Below, one piece after another: positions 19,101 to 22,742 of a stretch of 22,742 nucleotides of DNA (the first letter of the stretch is position 1; the number at the start of each line of letters is the position of its first letter). This stretch comes from Penaeus vannamei. Its lineage: Eukaryota; Arthropoda; Malacostraca; Decapoda; Penaeidae. The stretch is from the NCBI RefSeq assembly GCF_042767895.1, contig NC_091582.1, positions 28,571,734 to 28,594,475 of the forward strand, given 5' to 3'. The position numbers and the translations under genes were made by a program. The notes under the pieces were generated by a model. That model searched no databases. It saw nothing but the letters and a program-made list of their open reading frames with translations, and was not told the origin of the DNA.

Positions 19101-21874
19101 AGCCTATAATCCTATTGTAAGCATGAAAACAAATCTCAAAAATTTGTCAGATAAATTTTCCAAAGTAAGGAAGTGACAAACATTACCAGTGTTGATCATT
19201 GTCATAATACAAGAGCCTTCTGTCTGACTGCTGGTGGTCATAGTCATAATATCCTCCTCTGTCTATGGATGGCTGGGAGTCAAAGGCTTCTCTTTGCTCA
19301 AAAAAGCGAGGAGATGCCCTTCTCCCATAGTTATAGTCCATTCTGTTATCATCATCTGTAAAGGGACAGAAATGATATCAGTTGTGTTATTCCAATAATA
19401 CAATGGAGGTAAATCACCATTGGTAAACCTTATCAGTGAACATTTGTTAGCACTCACAACTTAAAGCAAAACACAATATTTGCAGAATTTAGTAAAAAAT
19501 ATTTATCTGTACATTCTTAGGTACAAATACTTTGGCAATAGTAGTATTCACTCTCCTCTTTTTACAATTTCCACAATTTCCTTAAAATTTTGTTTCATAA
19601 TAGTACTTGGGCAAAATCAATATTGTTGGATATCCAGTGTAAATCACAGCTTATCTTCAGTAGATGTGAGCAGAAAACAAAATATATATTTCTTAATCAA
19701 TGTAGATGTTCTGAAATAACCATGAAAATAAAAGCAACAATATATCATGCTACAATTTAGCTTTTAACCCATTACCAAAGGGTTAAAAATTTGGCAAGTG
19801 GCCATTAACCCACTTGCGACGGGTGTCACACATATGTGACGACCAAAATAAGGACCATGGACAATTGTCCCACCAGTGCAACATTAGACCGGAGCTTGCG
19901 CTCCAACTATGTCGCCTGAGGCAGGCAGTGCATGGGCAGGTTTCCTGACTAGCCCGCACACCGATTTTAATACCGCCCGGAAATGAAGATTATCGCTTTC
20001 CAAATGGACCATCAAGGGTGGGTTAACATGGGACTGTTGGCATGCATTGAGAATTTACAGGTAACATAAGGCACCTAAATCCATATGTTTTGATATCACT
20101 AAAAAAGAAAAAGAATGTTATCTTCACCTTAGGTGTTAATACCTAAAAGTTTCACTATCTAAACAATGCCACTACAAATGGAGAAAATCAATGAGCCAGC
20201 AATGCAGGAATGGATATGATGCATCACTAACCCTTACTCAATTCCAAGAGTACTCACTGTGTCTTTTGGAAGCAAACTTTAACAGTGCTATTTAGTGTTT
20301 CAGGGATAATACTGAATTCCCTAAAGTACAACAGGCCTAACCTTGTTCCAGCTCCACATACCTGACAGAAATCACCTCCCCACCCACAGCATATCTTTAC
20401 CCTTCACAGAAAGGTACATCCAATTACATCTTTAAATGTATTGGCACTGAATATTGTAACAGAAGAAGCAGTCAGGTAGGATATGCAGCAAGGAAGTCGA
20501 AGGACAGTCCCTAGTTAGAGAAATGTGACAATCAATATGGGGTCTGAGGGTAACGACCCTGAGTTAGGAAAATTTTTCAAACATTTCAAAACATAATATA
20601 AAGTTCAATCATTTGTTTCTGCACACTGCTATGTGGCATCTTTTTTCTACCACTTTCCTTATCTAAATATGATTCTTGGCTCAGGTTTTTAATTTATTCC
20701 CTTTCTGTCACTACTGTAATTGCCTGCTACAAATCATTTCTAAATTATCAACCCCTAGAAAACCTTGGATCTGAAAGACTGCCCACAGGTTTGTTGGCTG
20801 GGTTGAAGTCACTATTTTTGATGAATTCCTTTGCACTGCTTACTGTAGTCAATACAAAACCTATTTGGACTCCACCTCCAAATCCCCATCCCATCACTGT
20901 GGCATTAAATAGTAACTTACTTTCTTCATTGCTGACATTATTTGATGTATCAGTGAGGGTAGTTTTTTTTTCTTTCTTTATATCTGTTATTAGATATCCC
21001 TTATCTTAGTGCAGTCATTATATATACATATAGCAAAGTATTAATTACATGTTGCACAACATTCTTATTAACAACTTGGAAAGGAAGTGTCATAGATAGG
21101 AAATTGTCTCAAATTTTGCCATTCTGTCCACAACAGGCAAAATGATATCATTTAAGTTTCCTACAGCCATGTAGTACACGGTAACATTTCCCTGTGATGG
21201 ACAGAATTACTGAAAATAAGACTCTTTTCATCTATGGTATTACCTTCACAAGTTGATAATAAGAAAGTTGTAAAACAGGCAATACTTTGGTAAACACTTC
21301 ATTTAAACCACTTACAAAGAAAAATAACAAGATCTTCACACATTTTACAGCATTGACAATTGAAAGAAGGAATAAGAATTGCAAGATTGGTTGGCTGTGT
21401 GAAACTAAAAAATTACCAGCAAAATATACCTTGTACTGTATGGCTTTGTTAAAGTGAAACTATTTTCCAAATCTCCTTTAATCACTGTCATCCTATGGTA
21501 AATTTGGAAATGAAGCCTAACACTGACTTCCAGATGAAAACTGTGTATTTTTAAAATCTCATGTCGTGTGCCAAACGAATCAAGCACCCATTTCCTTTCA
21601 CAAACAAAGCCAAGTTTTTGAGTTTTACATTTTCTCTACTACCCTTATTATAGTACTAATGCACTCATCAACCACTAAGTCCTCAACTCTGTCATAAAAT
21701 TTATTCATCAATCTAAGTTGCCGTGACTGGGCGTGATCAAGGGGAGGGTTGATGGTTCTGCCCCCTAATATTCTGTCAGAAAACTTTGTTTTCACCTCGG
21801 TATGCATGGCAAGATTGAGCCAAAACTACAAAGCACTGCAATCTCTTACCTCCGTTTGAGGCATTACCGTTCAT
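5510..21874 (-). CDS. PRPF39: Pre-mRNA-processing factor 39 (PRPF39/Prp39), 18 coding exons, 3' end incomplete
   Basis: PRPF39 is a HAT-repeat scaffold of the U1 snRNP that acts in the nucleus in 5' splice-site recognition and alternative splicing; this role is known for the family. Coding segments joined on the minus strand are 21850-21874, 19187-19355, 17986-18955, 16881-16996, 15580-15705, 15058-15228, 14739-14880, 11309-11428, 9792-10653, 9052-9121, 8531-8669, 7907-8148, 7499-7656, 7075-7218, 6683-6869, 6387-6489, 5857-6071 and 5510-5683. All introns are GT-AG and phase is kept throughout, giving 1377 complete codons plus two bases. Family hallmarks are a first HAT repeat with W-x-YLL, YPYCFAYWKK, DLW, RWKFEE followed by IKRPYFHVKPL, KNWNEYLDFE, and WAEFEETQG followed by NLDTARELL. 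It is longer than vertebrate PRPF39 (about 670 residues) because of an extended N-terminus, an insert in exon 9 and a proline-rich tail. The terminal exon is not identified. The family call is very secure; individual splice sites are predictions. Confidence 0.93.
5857..6071 (-). CDS. PRPF39: PRPF39 coding exon 17 (residues 1249-1320, proline-rich)
   Basis: The acceptor is CTTCCTTTAG and the donor CG|GTTAGC. It encodes TEEFKMPFQVSIDHLHRRPG, then a run of PPP motifs (DLSQPPPSAPGSMPPSG, LPPPVMPGVLPPKFT). Polyproline stretches of this type are common docking sites in U1 snRNP and SR-type proteins. GTTAGC is a weaker donor; reading through it gives a stop 16 codons later, so splicing is needed for the tail. 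Confidence 0.84.
6387..6489 (-). CDS. PRPF39: PRPF39 coding exon 16 (residues 1214-1248)
   Basis: The acceptor is CACATTACAG. Of two overlapping donors, AAG|GTAAGG is chosen, because using the upstream GTAAGG four bases earlier puts a stop into exon 17. It encodes YGKSDENRWHQDAAYHQYDE, then LVSNGYPDHLKDSK. Confidence 0.86.
6683..6869 (-). CDS. PRPF39: PRPF39 coding exon 15 (residues 1152-1214, Tyr/Gly patch)
   Basis: The acceptor is CTTTCTTCAG and the donor GG|GTAAGG. It includes TYTPMEGYGYGYSDPNQALP and ends in PPSWELNVQIGGYG. The aromatic Y/G patch recalls the tyrosine-rich tails seen at the end of PRPF39 proteins. Phase is kept through a split Gly codon. Confidence 0.87.
7075..7218 (-). 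CDS. PRPF39: PRPF39 coding exon 14 (residues 1104-1152)
   Basis: The acceptor is CTTTCTTCAG and the donor G|GTATGG. It encodes a low-complexity A/E/Q/N/P stretch ending in NQQFPVPYFAAD. No domain is recognised; support comes from splice sites and continuous phase with exons 13 and 15. Confidence 0.85.
7499..7656 (-). CDS. PRPF39: PRPF39 coding exon 13 (residues 1051-1104, charged helical linker)
   Basis: The acceptor is ATTCTTTAG and the donor G|GTAATG. It encodes a Met/Glu/Lys-rich stretch (MAQMEMEELKALVDEELAKK, then AKEEEEKKERDTIK), probably a long helix or coiled coil after the HAT domain. It ends in a Ser/Gly-rich segment. Both junctions keep phase. Sequence conservation is low here. Confidence 0.88.
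7907..8148 (-). CDS. PRPF39: PRPF39 coding exon 12 (residues 971-1051, last HAT repeats)
   Basis: The acceptor is CCTTTTCAG and the donor GA|GTAAGT. It encodes ILLEADRALVVLRKALKKDR, then GNVHVYHHVFDICYQRQPLD, and KYWFAFKRVEFLREHGDIKE at the end. The R-x-VL-x-x-A-x-x-x-D motif and the F-x-x-(R/K)VEFLR-x-x-G-D pattern mark the last HAT repeats of the family. Confidence 0.95.
8531..8669 (-). CDS. PRPF39: PRPF39 coding exon 11 (residues 924-970)
   Basis: The acceptor is ATTTTGCAG and the donor AAG|GTGAGT. It encodes RMQLIELERRAQSYQRVEEL, then YAEASQVVTEPRLRSWLAIR and YARFLFK. L-x-x-IELERR-x-x and the LAIRYARFLFK helix are C-terminal HAT features of PRPF39. Confidence 0.94.
8749..8786. repeat. 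(CA)n microsatellite in PRPF39 intron 10
   Basis: An ACAC array interrupted by a single AA. The pre-mRNA reads (UG)n. Confidence 0.95.
9052..9121 (-). CDS. PRPF39: PRPF39 coding exon 10 (residues 901-924)
   Basis: This 70-nt exon lies between CATTTCAG and CG|GTAAGT. With the split Gly from exon 9 it encodes GNLDTARELLSTVVAKHPTL, then LKAR. Q-G-N-x-x-x-AR-x-(I/L)L is the family pattern at this point. Confidence 0.92.
9792..10653 (-). CDS. PRPF39: PRPF39 coding exon 9 (residues 614-901) with acidic insert
   Basis: This 862-nt exon lies between ATCTTCCAG and CAAG|GTAAAG. Residues 614-676 are conserved (IKRPYFHVKPLDKKQLKNWN, EYLDFEIG, RIIPLFERALVACALYEDMW, YASYMEKH). Residues 866-900 resume the family sequence (VSWEDVRHTYRRGAWIHCPS, then LLMQWAEFEETQ). 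Between them, residues 677-865 are an acidic S/E/D/N/K-rich stretch absent from vertebrate PRPF39, where YMENH passes directly into the next helix. The insert is open for all 189 codons, and no good acceptor was seen for an alternative intron. Confidence 0.92.
11309..11428 (-). CDS. PRPF39: PRPF39 coding exon 8 (residues 574-613)
   Basis: The acceptor is TTCAACAG and the donor AGG|GTCAGT. Its 40 codons end in EHNEEEVDKRWKFEER, which joins IKRPYFHVKPL of exon 9. The KRW-x-FEE-x-IKRPYFHVKPL block is the most conserved part of the family and confirms this splice. Confidence 0.94.
11604..13198. repeat. Compound trinucleotide-repeat island in PRPF39 intron 7
   Basis: Blocks of (CAT)n, (GAA/GGA)n and (AAT)n alternate. 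Cassette 1 (11604-11912) runs from a unique leader with caaaggtgctgta through CAT, purine, CAT and AAT blocks. Cassette 2 (11913-12735) repeats the same leader and order with a greatly enlarged purine block (11984-12588). A third part (12736-13198) has CAT, AAT, a 15-bp array and a final GAA block. Long ORFs through it on both strands (poly-L, poly-I, K/E-rich) are repeat artefacts, not genes. Confidence 0.95.
13004..13080. repeat. 15-bp tandem repeat inside the trinucleotide island
   Basis: About five copies of gataacaataataat, nearly perfect. It is a higher-order variant of the AAT repeat in which GAT and AAC replace AAT at fixed positions. Confidence 0.88.
14386..14447. repeat. Short imperfect inverted repeat ending in GGGTTAA
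   Basis: The left arm CCCTTAAATGCCGGTGTACC pairs imperfectly with the right arm, which on the minus strand reads TTAACCCTTTGATGCCAGG then TACAG. Short palindromes with TTAACCC ends suggest a decayed MITE of the TTAA-target (piggyBac-like) type. It lies in intron 7. Confidence 0.5.
14739..14880 (-). CDS. PRPF39: PRPF39 coding exon 7 (residues 526-573)
   Basis: The acceptor is CCCCCTTCAG and the donor AAG|GTACAA. It encodes HFLAIIRDHHPRNLLSVEEY, then QKLRKETCEELKIKYTPC and SMVPPKSVHK. This is the linker after the N-terminal HAT half in PRPF39 proteins, with an LLS-x-EE-x-x-KLR pattern. It ends in phase 0 before the 3.3-kb intron 7. Confidence 0.92.
15058..15228 (-). CDS. PRPF39: PRPF39 coding exon 6 (residues 469-526, HAT repeats)
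   Basis: The exon lies between TTTGCAG and CCA|GTAAGT. It encodes LYEYGLDSAGRGWHSSPLWE, then TCINYEQHDTGDLVQVMGLY and KRLLSTPTKLYNKHWD. LWE-x-x-INYE and the LY-x-RLL-x-x-P-T-x-LY pattern are classic for PRPF39. The last codon is split and becomes His with exon 7. Confidence 0.94.
15580..15705 (-). CDS. PRPF39: PRPF39 coding exon 5 (residues 427-469, divergent HAT helix)
   Basis: The acceptor is ACCCACAG and the donor is GTAAGT. The peptide RSLGILLIGSECVPFCTDLW aligns without gaps to the family segment that normally carries an ERG/RRG-type helix before P-x-x-x-DLW. Here that core reads LLIGSEC, so the usual charged residues are replaced by hydrophobic ones. The other two frames give no PRPF39-like sequence. 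The P and DLW landmarks and the following LVENFI support the frame. Confidence 0.87.
15806..16351. repeat. Pentanucleotide array with ordered variants in PRPF39 intron 4
   Basis: Pentamers GAAGG and GAAGA lie to the left, then GAAGA (about 16004-16055), GAAGT (16055-16102), AAAGT (about 36 copies, 16101-16284), GAAGT (16281-16318) and GAAGA (16318-16351). Neighbouring blocks differ by one base. On the sense strand of PRPF39 this is a pyrimidine-rich tract (ACTTT, ACTTC, TCTTC). ORFs through it are artefacts. Confidence 0.96.
16881..16996 (-). CDS. PRPF39: PRPF39 coding exon 4 (residues 389-427, HAT repeat)
   Basis: The exon runs from a TCTTCCAG acceptor to an AG|GTTTGAG donor. It encodes NNLEAARSAFEGFLPLYPYC, then FAYWKKISDMEMRHKNTER. 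The A-R-x-x-F and YPYC-x-YWKK motifs are highly typical of the second PRPF39 HAT repeat. The intron downstream on the mRNA (intron 4) holds the large pentanucleotide array. Confidence 0.93.
17113..17530. repeat. Degenerate GTGA/GTGCATGA satellite with a (GTCA)n core
   Basis: An irregular array of gagtg, catga and gtgtgt words fills much of intron 3. It contains a clean tetranucleotide run of GTCA (17395-17440), followed by GAGAGTGA and GTGA runs. Minus-strand ORFs rich in H, T and S come from the (CACT)-type repeat. Confidence 0.92.
17594..17811. repeat. 109-bp tandem duplication in PRPF39 intron 3
   Basis: Unit 1 is 17594-17702 and unit 2 is 17703-17811, both starting gcagacaaggaaaaagcata. 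They differ at about five positions (for example cctgc/cttgc, tatgt/tacgt, acatc/acgtc), or about 95% identity by eye. A third unit seems to start with gca and then stops. Confidence 0.95.
17986..18955 (-). CDS. PRPF39: PRPF39 coding exon 3 (residues 65-388: RGG patch, acidic region, first HAT repeat)
   Basis: This 970-nt exon is bounded by a TTTCAG acceptor and an ATG|GTAAGA donor. Residues about 97-122 form a proline/RGG-type basic patch (PRGSWGRGRRGKHGGRGG) of the kind that binds RNA in many splicing proteins. Residues about 150-345 are acidic and low in complexity (S, E, N, Q), and end in a K/E-rich, probably helical stretch. Residues 353-388 are the first HAT helices (TAWSILHQYWQFV, then NGWTYLLNHVE), which match the start of the PRPF39 repeat domain. 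The long N-terminus is larger than in vertebrate relatives. Confidence 0.9.
19187..19355 (-). CDS. PRPF39: PRPF39 coding exon 2 (residues 9-65, disordered Tyr/Asp-rich N-terminus)
   Basis: The acceptor is a pyrimidine-rich tract ending in TTTACAG and the donor is GTAATG. The peptide is rich in D, Y, R and Q (for example GGYYDYDHQQSDRR) and looks disordered. The frame stays open with exon 1 on one side and, through a split TGG codon, exon 3 on the other. No conserved domain is visible, so the support is splice sites and phase. Confidence 0.8.
19762..19788. repeat. Perfect 9-bp hairpin with TTAA-CCC ends
   Basis: The arms TTTTAACCC and GGGTTAAAA are separated by nine bases. It lies 17 bases upstream of the larger TTAA-flanked element in intron 1 and shares its TTAACCCA end. 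Confidence 0.75.
19805..20026. mobile_element. Non-autonomous TTAA-flanked element (piggyBac-type MITE candidate)
   Basis: TTAA at 19805-19808 and 20023-20026 enclose about 214 bases. Read inward, the ends are TTAACCCACTTGCGACGG and TTAACCCACCCTTGATGG, so a CCCAC terminal inverted repeat follows the TTAA on both sides. TTAA target duplication and CCC-starting ends are the mark of piggyBac-type transposition. The element is richer in GC than the surrounding intron, has no ORF, and contains internal palindromes such as GGACAATTGTCC (19859-19870). Confidence 0.6.
20027..21700. other. PRPF39 intron 1, unique AT-rich part
   Basis: I see no exon, RNA gene or repeat array here. Short ORFs lack any recognisable protein and are not bounded by convincing splice sites that keep phase with PRPF39. 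Confidence 0.6.
21711..21815 (+). repeat. Dispersed repeat, copy A (intron 1)
   Basis: Blocks shared in the same order with copy B at 22410-22535 are taAGTTGCC, gggAGGGTTGATGG, TTCTGCCCCC, TTCACCTC-GTAT and ATGGCAAGAT-GAGC. The copies are diverged, with small indels. No coding potential is seen. Confidence 0.75.
21850..21874 (-). CDS. PRPF39: PRPF39 coding exon 1 (residues 1-8, start codon)
   Basis: The exon has 25 coding bases, MNGNASNG plus one base, and then a GTAAGA donor. The ATG at 21874-21872 has a purine at -3, and an in-frame TAA lies four codons upstream (21886-21884), so this is the first in-frame ATG of a contiguous leader. The split codon joins exon 2 to give a run of three Asp. 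A CTACAG just before the ATG could be a weak acceptor for a separate 5' UTR exon, but it lacks a good pyrimidine tract. Because the coding part is so short, the call rests on frame, donor quality and the upstream stop. Confidence 0.72.
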
Positions 21875-22409
21875 GTCTGTAGATTATTTCTTGTGCCAAT
21901 AACAACTTTTTGATCTCTATAAGATCATCATCTTCAATTTGTGCTAATTTAGTACATCCATACCATAAAGATTAGCCAAGTTACATTTTATCAGATGGCA
22001 AGTTCTGATTCTTCACCTTTTGTGTCAGGCATCATTTCCAATAAAGTATTTATTATCAAAAGTGATACATCCGCCATGGACCAAGTCCAAAACTAAGGTA
22101 TCATGCTAGCCAAAAACCGGCCAATATGGATAACAAGGTAGTGGCTTACTTCTTGACGTTATTTCTTGTGCAAATGATTCGTTGTGGAGATCTGAGTACC
22201 ATTTCCATCGACAATCTTGATTTGTTAGGCCCAATAACAGGGGAGGGCATGAAGTATGTCAGGGAAATTATGCGGTAAAACAGGTTTCAATAAGAAGAAT
22301 AGGGAACAAAAATGCACAATACTTTTATTAAAATACTAAAAATTGGCTAATGAAACTCTTCAGACATGCTCACCATCTTTAAAAGTCTATGCACCAACCT
22401 AACCCAGCA
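21875..22409 (-). promoter_or_regulatory. Presumed PRPF39 5' UTR and promoter region, no clear core elements
   Basis: This is the stretch immediately upstream of the start codon. It has an in-frame stop close to the ATG but no convincing TATA box at a fixed distance and no CpG-rich block. A 13-base word, TTATTTCTTGTGC on the plus strand, occurs at 21884-21896 and again at about 22160-22172. A further 5' UTR exon beyond the window cannot be ruled out. Confidence 0.35.
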
Positions 22410-22535
22410 ATTTAAGTTGCCATAACTAAGCACTTTCTTTGGGCACTGCTGGAAGGGAGGGTTGATGGGGGGTTCTGCCCCCAACACCCCCTGGGACTCA
22501 TTCTCTTCACCTCAGTATATATGGCAAGATAGAGC
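22410..22535 (+). repeat. Dispersed repeat, copy B (5' flank of PRPF39)
   Basis: Same block order and orientation as copy A, about 700 bases away, with an expanded GGGGGG and CCCCC part (GGTTCTGCCCCCAACACCCC). The two copies flank coding exon 1. Confidence 0.75.
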
Positions 22536-22742
22536 TACATTCATACTGTAAATAATAAACCAAATATATTTTTATATCAAAACACCAAACTGTCCATTTT
22601 TCCTTAGCTTCTCTATACTGCGTGGATCGCTTCGTTTCTAATCACTTTTTTTGCATTTGGGGCACTTGATGGGCTCAGATATCAAAATGCGATGGTTATT
22701 AGGATCTATTTCTTCTTAATTGCCACTTTATAGTCTTAAGAG

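Noticed and set aside
19809..20022. tRNA-derived SINE or tRNA gene inside the GC-richer block of intron 1
   Set aside because: No A-box and B-box pair at proper spacing and no cloverleaf could be found; the TTAA ends explain it better.

Overview
This window comes from a large, repeat-rich animal genome, most likely a decapod crustacean such as a penaeid shrimp. The basis is a single gene split into many small exons by GT-AG introns, an extreme density of long simple repeats in introns and flanks (AT, CA, trinucleotide and pentanucleotide arrays, a 23-bp minisatellite), a 500-N assembly gap inside an AT tract, and TTAA-flanked MITE-like inverted repeats. The clade is an inference; nothing here identifies the species.

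Only one gene can be supported. It lies on the minus strand from a start codon at 21874 to at least 5510 and encodes the U1 snRNP-associated splicing factor PRPF39/Prp39, a HAT-repeat protein. Joining 18 coding exons at GT-AG sites gives one open frame of 1377 complete codons plus two bases. Every junction keeps phase, and the product follows the PRPF39 family from the first HAT repeat to the last. The order is a disordered N-terminus with an RGG patch and a long acidic stretch (about residues 1-350), HAT repeats (about 353-1051), a charged coiled-coil-like segment, then a Y/G-, N/Q- and proline-rich tail. One HAT region carries an acidic, low-complexity insertion of about 189 residues. The terminal exon with the stop codon was not found; it may lie downstream, in the gap, or be very short.

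Layout from left to right: 1-1329 is a 23-bp minisatellite that passes into a 12-bp array (to about 1521); 1522-2640 is AT-rich sequence without a gene; 2641-5280 holds AT and CA microsatellites, an inverted pair of dispersed repeats that both run into (AT)n tails, an LTR-like stretch around 3490-3755 and the gap; 5281-21874 is PRPF39; 21875-22742 is the 5' flank with one copy of a dispersed repeat whose partner sits in intron 1. Three introns hold very large arrays: intron 7 (about 1.6 kb of trinucleotide repeats, including about 0.6 kb of nearly pure purine), intron 4 (about 0.55 kb of concentrically ordered pentamers) and intron 3 (degenerate GTGA/GTCA repeats and a 109-bp tandem duplication). 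The two purine-rich arrays are read as pyrimidine-rich RNA in the pre-mRNA of a splicing factor.

I see no operon-like, CRISPR or defence-type system, and no tRNA or rRNA gene. The unusual content is repeat architecture and the insert-bearing PRPF39, not a new multi-gene system.
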